From an uncultured delta proteobacterium (GTDB lineage Bacteria > Desulfobacterota > WTBG01 > CAIYCZ01): DNA of 10,554 nt. The stretch spans positions 1 through 10,554 of the forward strand of contig CAIYCZ010000416.1 in NCBI GenBank assembly GCA_903924805.1, given 5' to 3'. The position numbers were made by a program, and so were the translations under genes. The notes beneath the pieces are model-generated. The model saw only the letters and a list, made by a program, of their open reading frames with translations, did no database searches and was not told the origin of the DNA. Position 1 is the first letter of the stretch. Each line of letters starts with the position of its first letter. Of the stretch, positions 5,745-10,554 are shown piece by piece.

Positions 5745-6926
5745 ATGAGACACAAGAGGAGGATAACACCATCGGTAAAAAACGGTTTTCTGCTGATAGG
5801 GCTGTTTTTAATGATCACCTGCTGCCTGGGGATGAAAGCTGAATCCAAACAGGATAAGAAACAGGGTAGCCAGGTGCCTGCAAAAGCCCAGCAGAATCCT
5901 GGCGAGGCGCCGCGCGTCAAGTTTCAGGAGCTTTCCCATGATTTTGGCAAATCGGCTCAAAACGCATCACTGAAGTACGCTTTCAATTTTAAAAATGAAG
6001 GCAAGGGTACGCTCATCATCGAGAATGTAAAAGCATCTTGAGGGTGCACGGCAGCTCTGGCGTCTGCCAGAGAGATTCCCCCGGGCGGGGAAGGAAAAAT
6101 TGATGTAACCTTCAGGACCAGCACCAAGGGCGGCAAAATCAGTAAGGCGGTTACCGTTACCACAAATGACCCCCAACAGCGTACGATAAAATTGGATCTG
6201 AGCACCGAGGTGCATGTGGCTCTGGCACTTGAGCCATACCTTGTGAATTTCGGACGTATTAAAAAAGGTGAAGCACCGGTCCGCTACGTTTCTGTTGTGG
6301 GGGATGATAAGGATAGCACCAAGATACTTTCGGTAGAGGCAAAAAATAAGGACATAAAGGCAGAGACAAACCCGCAGGGATATGAAGGCGACAAGTACAA
6401 AAAGATTAAGATTTCACTGCTGCCCAATATGAAGGCTAACCAGTTCAGGGATATGATCACGGTCAATACCGATCATAAAGACTTCAAAACTGTGAATATT
6501 AATTTATTCGGAGAGATAATCGGTGATATCGTAGTCAGTCCCCGGTCATTTTCCTTTGGGTTTTTTGAAAAAGGCAAAGCCCCTGAAAAAGTAATATCAC
6601 TCAAGGCAAATCCTCCTGCAACATTTAAAGTGTTGAAGGCAGAACCCTCCTCTCCTGATGTAAAAGTCGAGGTTGTAACCATTGCCGAAGGGAAGGATTA
6701 TCAGGTCAAAGCGCGGGTCAGTGAAAAATTTGATAAAGATTCTCTGCGCGGCAGCATCATAATAACCACCGATAATAAAGACCAGCCGACTATTGAGGTG
6801 ATGTTTTTTGGCAGACTGCAGAAAGGTCCGATGAATATTCCCGGACAGCAGCGGCCTGGAATGCCTCCAGGAATGCCGATGCCACCGGTACCGCCAGCAG
6901 TGCCACCAGGAGCTCAGCCCAAGTAG
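5745..6926 (+). CDS. Secreted DUF1573 protein, probable selenoprotein (TGA at codon 99)
   Basis: Read through one in-frame TGA (6039-6041), this is a 393-residue protein. AAGGAGG precedes the ATG by about 10 nt. Residues 14-29 form a signal sequence after a basic stretch, so export is likely. Domain 1 (about 58-150) is DUF1573/ASH-like: VKFQELSHDFGK, then ENVKAS-U-GCTAALAS, then EIPPGGEGKIDVTFRT, then VTTNDP. The TGA replaces the first Cys of the family's CGC motif; the second is C101. Two more Ig-like domains follow (starting near LEPYLVNFGRIKKGE and VVSPRSFSFGFFEKG), then a Pro/Met-rich tail (about 361-393). A SECIS-like hairpin follows the TGA. The family has no established enzymatic role; a U-x-C pair suggests envelope redox chemistry, by inference. 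A terminator at 6976-7015 ends the unit. Alternative: a nonsense mutation or sequencing error. Confidence 0.85.
6039..6072 (+). promoter_or_regulatory. UGA selenocysteine codon with bacterial SECIS-like hairpin
   Basis: After the TGA (6039-6041) there are 13 nt and then a perfect 7-bp stem, CTCTGGC (6055-6061) with GCCAGAG (6066-6072), closing the four-base loop GTCT (6062-6065). The loop starts 20 nt after the codon. Known bacterial SECIS elements place an apical loop with an early G-U at roughly 16-37 nt, and E. coli fdhF also has GUCU in the loop region. A short lower stem, GGG (6042-6044) with the C run at 6078-6082, is possible. SelB would bind the loop. Confidence 0.78.
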
Positions 6927-6975
6927 AAGAGGATCCCTGCAGGAGCTTACCTGATGAATTAAAAGTACATGAGTC

Positions 6976-7015
6976 CACCCCTTTTCTCTGCTGATAGGAG
7001 AAAAGGGGTGCTTTT
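6976..7015 (+). terminator. Strong intrinsic terminator after the DUF1573 gene
   Basis: A perfect 13-bp stem, CACCCCTTTTCTC (6976-6988) with GAGAAAAGGGGTG (6998-7010), has a 9-nt loop and is followed by CTTTTAT. It lies about 50 bp after the TAG stop at 6924-6926 and closes the selenoprotein transcript. Confidence 0.85.
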
Positions 7016-7053
7016 ATAAATAGGGTTCATGGGGTCAAGAAATTATTATTTAG

Positions 7054-7192
7054 AGGTAAAGAGGCCAAGAGGTGAAAAGGCAAAAAGGTTGGGGGTGTTT
7101 AATCCATTTACCTCTTGACCTATTCACCTATTAACCTTTTTACCTGTCCAGCGTGAACCCTGGAACCCTGGAACCCTTGAATCCTTGAACCC
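7054..7192. repeat. Three consecutive arrays of five 8-mers
   Basis: Array A (7054-7093) has five 8-mers starting AGG: AGGTAAAG, AGGCCAAG, AGGTGAAA, AGGCAAAA, AGGTTGGG. Array B (7110-7149) has five starting ACCT: ACCTCTTG, ACCTATTC, ACCTATTA, ACCTTTTT, ACCTGTCC. It is the inverse of array A. Array C (7153-7192) has five of TGGAACCC type: GTGAACCC, TGGAACCC, TGGAACCC, TTGAATCC, TTGAACCC. All keep an exact 8-bp period. The block fills most of the gap between the DUF1573 terminator and the ubiD start. Confidence 0.85.
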
Positions 7193-7223
7193 CTTTTTTG
7201 TCTGCCTATGCGAGGTAGTGGTA

Positions 7224-8663
7224 ATGGCTTTTCAGGACTTGCAGAATTATATTGAGGCACTCGAAGCACGCAGCGAGCTGAAACGGATATCGGTCCCTGT
7301 TGATCCGGTTCTGGAAATAACCGAGATTGCAGACAGGATGGTTAAAAGCGGAGGTCCGGCTCTTTTATTTGAGCAGGCAAAAGGCTCTCCATACCCGGTT
7401 GCCATTAACCTGTTCGGAACGCCTGACAGAGCCTGTTTTGCTCTTGGCGTACACAGCTTTGACGAGATAGCCGCACGCATTGTTGAATTAATTCCCCAGG
7501 CGCCTCCCGACTCTCTTTTTGACAAGATGAAGTTTCTGCTGAAGTTAAAGGAGATTGCAAGCTTTCAGCCCAAAAAAGTGGGGTCAGGGCCTGCCCAGGA
7601 AATTGTTGAGCAGCCGCCCAATCTGCTCGCCCTTCCGGTGCTCACCTGCTGGCCAAAAGATGCGGGCCGTTTTATCACGCTTCCCCTGGTGTTTACCAAA
7701 AACCCCCGCACCGGTCAGCAGAATGCGGGCATGTACCGCATTCAGATCACGAGCGAAAATAAAGCCATTATGCACTGGCATGTACACCATGACGGTGCAC
7801 ACAACTTCCGCCTGCACCAGGAAATGGGCAGGGACATGGACGTGGCAATAGTGCTGGGAGGTGACCCGGCCACCATCTATGCGGCAACAGCACCGCTTCC
7901 GCAGGGGATTGATGAGCTAATTTTTGCCGGCTTTCTGCGCCGCGAGCCGGTAGAAGTACTAAGGGGCACAACGGTTGATCTGCTGCTGCCTGCCCATGCC
8001 GAGTTTATCCTTGAGGGGACTGTTTCTGCAACCGAGACAAAGCTTGAAGGCCCGTTTGGAGATCATACCGGCTTTTATTCAGATGCTGATGAGTATCCCG
8101 TTATCCATATAAAAGCTGTTACCCGCAGAAAGACGCCGGTGTATCCTGCCACCATCGTCGGCCGTCCGCCCATGGAGGACTATTATCTCGGCAAGGCAAC
8201 CGAGCGCATTTTCCTGCCGCTCATGAAACTTCAGCTTCCGGAAATTGCTGACATCAACCTTCCCGGTGAAGGCGTGTTTCACAACTGCGTCATGGTCTCA
8301 ATTAAAAAAGAGTATCCCGGTCACGCCCGCAAGGTTGCCTCTGCTTTGTGGGGCATGGGGCAGATGATGTTTGCAAAGGTTATCATTATCGTTGATGAGG
8401 ATGTGGATGTGCAGAACTGCTCTGAAGTTGCCTGGAAAGCTTTGAGCAACACAGACCCTGAGCGGGACACGTTTTTTACCAGAGGGCCCCTGGATGTTTT
8501 AGACCATTCCGCGCCGGTGCCTCTGTTTGGATCAAAGATAGGAATCGATGCCACAAGAAAATGGCGGGAGGAAGGTCACGGGCGCGCATGGCCTGAGGAA
8601 ATAAGAATGACCGAAGACATAAAGTCACTGGTAAGCAGACGCTGGAAAGAGTATGGATTTTAA
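7224..8663 (+). CDS. UbiD-family prenylated-FMN-dependent decarboxylase
   Basis: From the ATG at 7224 (GAGG 8 nt upstream) the product has 479 residues, the usual UbiD length. An in-frame TTG at 7185 would add 13 residues, but it lies inside the octamer array and has no ribosome binding site. The prFMN/active-site region contains NAGMYRIQ (R172) and the signature EGPFGDHTGFYS, with acidic residues E275 and D280. Their spacing matches the catalytic Arg-Glu-Glu/Asp set known in UbiD/Fdc1 enzymes. Family knowledge: these cytoplasmic enzymes decarboxylate aromatic or unsaturated acids, in quinone synthesis the head-group acid, and need prFMN made by UbiX. The nearest partner is the downstream UbiA homologue, which suggests a role in ubiquinone-like or futalosine-pathway menaquinone synthesis (MqnL-like). 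No ubiX is in the window. Confidence 0.92.
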   Translation: MAFQDLQNYIEALEARSELKRISVPVDPVLEITEIADRMVKSGGPALLFEQAKGSPYPVAINLFGTPDRACFALGVHSFDEIAARIVELIPQAPPDSLFDKMKFLLKLKEIASFQPKKVGSGPAQEIVEQPPNLLALPVLTCWPKDAGRFITLPLVFTKNPRTGQQNAGMYRIQITSENKAIMHWHVHHDGAHNFRLHQEMGRDMDVAIVLGGDPATIYAATAPLPQGIDELIFAGFLRREPVEVLRGTTVDLLLPAHAEFILEGTVSATETKLEGPFGDHTGFYSDADEYPVIHIKAVTRRKTPVYPATIVGRPPMEDYYLGKATERIFLPLMKLQLPEIADINLPGEGVFHNCVMVSIKKEYPGHARKVASALWGMGQMMFAKVIIIVDEDVDVQNCSEVAWKALSNTDPERDTFFTRGPLDVLDHSAPVPLFGSKIGIDATRKWREEGHGRAWPEEIRMTEDIKSLVSRRWKEYGF

Positions 8664-8679
8664 TAATTTTAAAAGCTTT

Positions 8680-8744
8680 ATGAAACCACAGGATATAACC
8701 ACAGAGAACCCAGAGAAAACTCTGTGGACTCTAAACGGTTTCAT
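8680..8744. repeat. Nested palindromic repeat (CCACAGAG type)
   Basis: Outer arms ATGAAACC (8680-8687) and GGTTTCAT (8737-8744) are perfect, as are inner arms CCACAGAG (8699-8706) and CTCTGTGG (8720-8727). It begins 16 bp after the ubiD stop. It belongs to the same CACAGAG-rich type as the outer arms at 2139-2245 and the element at 8888-8956. Confidence 0.65.
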
Positions 8745-8753
8745 TAAGAATCT

Positions 8754-8804
8754 GGAACTCATAAACTCAGGAACTTTTTTCTCTTCATAAGTTCTTACAG
8801 TTCC
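8754..8804. repeat. Imperfect inverted repeat with AACT/AGTT units
   Basis: GGAACT (8754-8759) pairs with AGTTCC (8799-8804), and GAACTT (8771-8776) with AAGTTC (8789-8794). The left arm has three AACT units at 8-bp spacing, so this may be a decayed version of the octamer arrays. Confidence 0.5.
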
Positions 8805-8887
8805 AAATATAGCGTTGTTATGGTTAGATTGCGGTAACATTATTTTTCACTAGAAGACGGTATAAACGAGAAAAATAATTTAGAGGA

Positions 8888-8956
8888 CACAGAGAGGAAA
8901 TACAAATCCCAAATGTCTTCGGGACTGATAGTTTTTAATGAAATTATTTCTCTGTG
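8888..8956. repeat. Second CACAGAGA palindrome upstream of ubiA
   Basis: CACAGAGA (8888-8895) pairs with TCTCTGTG (8949-8956). AT-rich flanks (AATAATTT before, AAATTATT within) extend the symmetry imperfectly. Between this and the ubiA start I see only AT-rich DNA without a convincing promoter. Confidence 0.5.
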
Positions 8957-9004
8957 ATCTCGGTGGTAATTTTTTAATAATAGTCAGGTCAGCATAAGGG
9001 GCCG

Positions 9005-9862
9005 ATGAAAAAGCTGAAAACGATCCTTGCGATGATAAAGTTTGAGCATACGGTCTTTGCTCTGCCCTTTGCCTATCTTGGAATGGTTCTGGGTGCAGGG
9101 GGGCTGCCTGACGCCCGTACATTCACCTGGATCACTGTTGCCATGGTCGGGGCACGAAGCTATGCCATGGCAATTAACCGGCTCATTGACAGACGCATTG
9201 ATACCCGCAATCCCCGCACGCAACACTGGCCCCTGCAGCAGGGGAGCATCACAGCCCTTGAAACAGGCACCTTTGTGCTGTGCTCGTTCCTGGTATTCCT
9301 TGTCGCCGTATTCAAGTTGCCAGACCTGTGCCGCTGGCTGTGGCCCGCGGTAATTATCCCCATGACCCTGTATCCATTCCTCAAGAGATTCACCTGGTTG
9401 AGCCACCTTGTACTCGGGATGTGTCTGGGGTGTGCACCGCTGGGCGCCTGGATCGCGGTAACCGGTTCCTTCCCGGCCTCGGGAATCCTGGCTCTCGGGC
9501 TTGCGGTGATGCTGTGGACCGCAGGGTTTGATATTATTTACAGCTGCCAGGATTATGATTTTGACAGGAGGGAGCAGCTGCATTCAATCCCCGTCCGCTT
9601 TGGCATCCCGCGGGCACTCACCATTACCAGGGCGCTCCATGGCGTCACGGTCATTCTCCTCCTCATGACCGGCATAAACTTCTCTCTGGGGACTGTTTTT
9701 TATGCGGGCGTTATGTGCATTGCTCTTTTTCTCTGGTATGAGAACCGGATTGTAACTCCTGAAGACCTTACCCGGATCAATGTGTCATTCTTTACCCTCA
9801 ATGGATTTGTCAGTATCTTTGCCTTTGTATTTACCTTCCTGGCAGTCTTTCTTAAATTTTAA
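9005..9862 (+). CDS. UbiA-family prenyltransferase (MqnP-like, 4-hydroxybenzoate octaprenyltransferase type)
   Basis: A 285-residue membrane protein with about eight to nine hydrophobic helices, the normal size for UbiA. Both Asp-rich prenyl-diphosphate/Mg2+ motifs are intact: NRLIDRRID (N58, D62, D66; NxxxDxxxD), followed by NPRT, and QDYDFD (D183, D187; DxxxD), followed by LHSIPVRFG. Family knowledge: the enzyme joins a polyprenyl chain to an aromatic acid in the inner membrane, the step paired with UbiD decarboxylation in ubiquinone or futalosine-pathway menaquinone synthesis. The GFDIIYSCQDYDFDRREQLH stretch is typical of the MqnP/UbiA-like group in anaerobes; the assignment to MqnP is inference. 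AAGGGG, 5 nt from the ATG, is a modest ribosome binding site. The gene is 341 bp downstream of ubiD, a gap filled with repeats. Confidence 0.92.
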   Translation: MKKLKTILAMIKFEHTVFALPFAYLGMVLGAGGLPDARTFTWITVAMVGARSYAMAINRLIDRRIDTRNPRTQHWPLQQGSITALETGTFVLCSFLVFLVAVFKLPDLCRWLWPAVIIPMTLYPFLKRFTWLSHLVLGMCLGCAPLGAWIAVTGSFPASGILALGLAVMLWTAGFDIIYSCQDYDFDRREQLHSIPVRFGIPRALTITRALHGVTVILLLMTGINFSLGTVFYAGVMCIALFLWYENRIVTPEDLTRINVSFFTLNGFVSIFAFVFTFLAVFLKF

Positions 9863-9915
9863 AATATAATTATGTCAAGTGAGATTGAGTGAAAATGGAA
9901 GGATTTTAATAAAAA

Positions 9916-9967
9916 ACGGACTTCGAATCCCCAGGTCAAGCCCGTTCGAGTCGAGCTGGGCGCGCCA
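9916..9967 (+). tRNA. 3' fragment of a tRNA-Arg(UCG) gene, probable attachment-site remnant
   Basis: The stretch ACGGACTTCGAATCC reads as an anticodon arm with loop CTTCGAA and anticodon TCG (Arg, CGA codons). It is followed by a variable region, a T-loop TTCGAGT within GCCCG...CGAGC (four of five stem pairs), then TGGGCGC, discriminator G and an encoded CCA (9965-9967). No acceptor 5' strand (GCGCCC-type), D-arm or 5' anticodon-stem context is found upstream, so this is not a complete tRNA. A 3' tRNA piece ending at CCA and followed by a hairpin is what remains at one junction when an element integrates into a tRNA gene. Mismatches in both stems suggest decay. Confidence 0.65.
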
Positions 9968-9971
9968 GAGA

Positions 9972-10022
9972 AAAACCAAGGGGTTAGATGAGTTGCTTGT
10001 TATCATCTAACCCCTTGGTTTT
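9972..10022. terminator. Perfect 20-bp hairpin, probable bidirectional terminator
   Basis: Arms 9972-9991 and 10003-10022 are perfectly complementary over 20 bp (AAAACCAAGGGGTTAGATGA and its inverse) with an 11-nt loop. The plus strand continues TTTTGCCTTTTT and the minus strand also ends in a T run, so it can stop transcription both ways. It directly follows the tRNA-Arg fragment, as terminators of tRNA genes do. Confidence 0.8.
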
Positions 10023-10272
10023 GCCTTTTTCTAACAGATTTCTAACCAAATGGAGAAACTTAGGTATTACACCTCGCTTTATTGGAAATTAAAACCCGAG
10101 ATAAAAAGGATTGATACGTAATTTTCGAGTGGAATGTAGTATTCATCCTCTTTTTCATTGGAAACTAAATTAATTAGGTGGCCGATAATCTTCTGTTTTT
10201 TTGAAAAGCTGGCCCTTCGCCCGTGGGAATCCGGCGGTTTTGAAATTAGACGGTGGATTTAGGAAAAAGTAC
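10023..10272. other. Intergenic stretch without a recognised gene
   Basis: No ORF or RNA gene was recognised. Visible details are TTTCTAAC at 10028-10035 and again at 10039-10046 (11-bp spacing), and two similar segments containing ATTGGAAA followed by TAAA, near 10080 and 10168. They could be recombinase arm sites or chance; I cannot tell. Confidence 0.4.
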
Positions 10273-10301
10273 TTGACTTGTAATAGCGCTTAATATAATA
10301 T
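10273..10301 (+). promoter_or_regulatory. Strong sigma-70-like promoter
   Basis: TTGACT (10273-10278, 5 of 6) is followed by TAATAT at 17-nt spacing (10296-10301), overlapping a perfect TATAAT at 15-nt spacing (10294-10299). Transcription would start near 10308 and give a leader of about 215 nt before the next gene at 10525. Confidence 0.65.
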
Positions 10302-10376
10302 CATAGAAAATCATAGGTATCCATGTGAGTAACTTCTGACAAATAATTTACAAAAACAGCACAAAAGGGATTAGTG

Positions 10377-10436
10377 ATGAGTAAAAGGGGACGCTCATCG
10401 ATTTATAGAATAGTGTTGTTAACGAAAAAGATATGA
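10377..10436 (+). CDS. Possible 19-residue leader peptide
   Basis: The ATG at 10377, with AAAGGGA about 8 nt upstream, opens a 20-codon frame (MSKRGRSSIYRIVLLTKKI, stop TGA at 10434-10436). The stop is next to the base of a terminator hairpin. A promoter lies before it and a gene with a good ribosome binding site after it, which is the layout of a transcription-attenuation leader. The peptide is basic and has no run of a single amino acid that would point to classical amino-acid control. The hairpin GATGAG (10376-10381) with CTCATC (10394-10399) lies at its start and could hide the ATG. The frame could be chance. Confidence 0.35.
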   Translation: MSKRGRSSIYRIVLLTKKI

Positions 10437-10437
10437 G

Positions 10438-10483
10438 ACCGCTTTCAGGTTGAATAATAGACCTGCAGGCGGTTTTTGTTTTT
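10438..10483 (+). terminator. Intrinsic terminator within the leader (attenuator candidate)
   Basis: ACCGC (10438-10442) and CAGGT (10446-10450) pair with GCGGT (10469-10473) and ACCTG (10461-10465), with a small internal loop and a 10-nt apical loop, followed by TTTTTGTTTTT. It lies between the strong promoter at 10273 and the gene at 10525, so it either ends a small RNA of about 175 nt or attenuates the downstream gene. Confidence 0.75.
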
Positions 10484-10524
10484 AATAACAAGCGAGTGTC
10501 GGAGATCCTGTTGGAGGGATGACA

Positions 10525-10554
10525 ATGAAAGCAATGTGTAAAAGAACAAAGAAC
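10525..10554 (+). CDS. Start of an unidentified gene (first 10 codons)
   Basis: GGAGGG (10513-10518) lies 6 nt before the ATG at 10525. The ten codons visible read MKAMCKRTKN, up to the window edge. The basic N-terminus would suit the start of a signal peptide, but too little is present to identify the product. The gene sits behind the terminator-bearing leader described above. Confidence 0.55.
   Translation, partial: MKAMCKRTKN

Noticed and set aside
5499..5753. Minus-strand 84-codon ORF over the hsp20 remnant region
   Set aside because: It has no Shine-Dalgarno sequence or family resemblance, and the plus strand of the same region reads as an Hsp20 C-terminus.
5957..6215. Minus-strand ORFs of 82 codons opposite the TGA region
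   Set aside because: They are antisense shadows of the conserved DUF1573 frame and match no family I recognise.
6192..6926. Separate gene starting at the TTG at 6192
   Set aside because: The frame is open all the way back to the TGA at 6041 and the DUF1573 domain continues across the gap. No ribosome binding site precedes 6192.
7054..7192. CRISPR array
   Set aside because: Units are 8 bp and contiguous, with no spacers of constant length and no cas genes in the window.
7185..7223. UbiD start at the TTG codon 7185
   Set aside because: These codons lie inside the last octamer units and lack a ribosome binding site. The ATG at 7224 has GAGG at good spacing and the family start MAFQDLQ.
9916..9967. 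Complete tRNA gene, or tRNA-Sec (suggested by the GGACTTC arm)
   Set aside because: There is no 5' half. The anticodon reads TCG rather than TCA, and there is no long variable arm, so it is a tRNA-Arg-like 3' fragment.

Overview
The window is chromosomal DNA, about 45% GC by eye, from a bacterium that is probably anaerobic. The species cannot be named from the sequence. Three things suggest a Gram-negative, menaquinone-using anaerobe, perhaps a Planctomycetota (Brocadiales-like), Desulfobacterota or Nitrospirota lineage: a UbiD plus UbiA/MqnP-like pair, a probable selenocysteine codon, and intergenic DNA crowded with short tandem and palindromic repeats. That assignment is inference.

Layout. 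Positions 1-1011 carry leftward genes: the N-terminus of a trypsin-like protease (cut by the window edge) and a complete higBA toxin-antitoxin operon with a recognisable promoter and operator. A leftward mscS-type mechanosensitive channel gene follows (1095-2114). From 2485 on, all genes run rightward: a Gph-type HAD phosphatase, a secreted SH3b/L,D-transpeptidase-like/DUF1287-like protein, an iron-sulfur-flavoprotein-like FMN reductase, a short unannotated 3' remnant of an hsp20 gene, a secreted three-domain DUF1573 protein, a UbiD decarboxylase and a UbiA prenyltransferase. The right end (9863-10554) has no long gene. It holds a 3' fragment of a tRNA-Arg gene followed by a perfect 20-bp hairpin, then a strong promoter, a 19-codon leader ORF, an intrinsic terminator and the first ten codons of another gene.

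Main result. The DUF1573 gene is interrupted by one in-frame TGA (6039-6041), exactly where this family has the first Cys of its CGC motif. The reading frame and family similarity continue uninterrupted afterwards. Twenty nucleotides after the TGA there is a perfect 7-bp hairpin with a GUCU loop, matching the geometry of a bacterial SECIS element. I read this as one 393-residue selenoprotein with a U-G-C motif rather than two ORFs or a pseudogene.

A second pattern runs through the intergenic DNA. Several gaps contain arrays of degenerate 7-mers or 8-mers, usually three to six units in one orientation followed by a similar number in the opposite orientation. The unit length is constant within each locus. 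One array supplies the last codons and the stop of the gph-like gene. The genes do not form one pathway; only ubiD and ubiA (quinone head-group decarboxylation and prenylation) clearly belong together.
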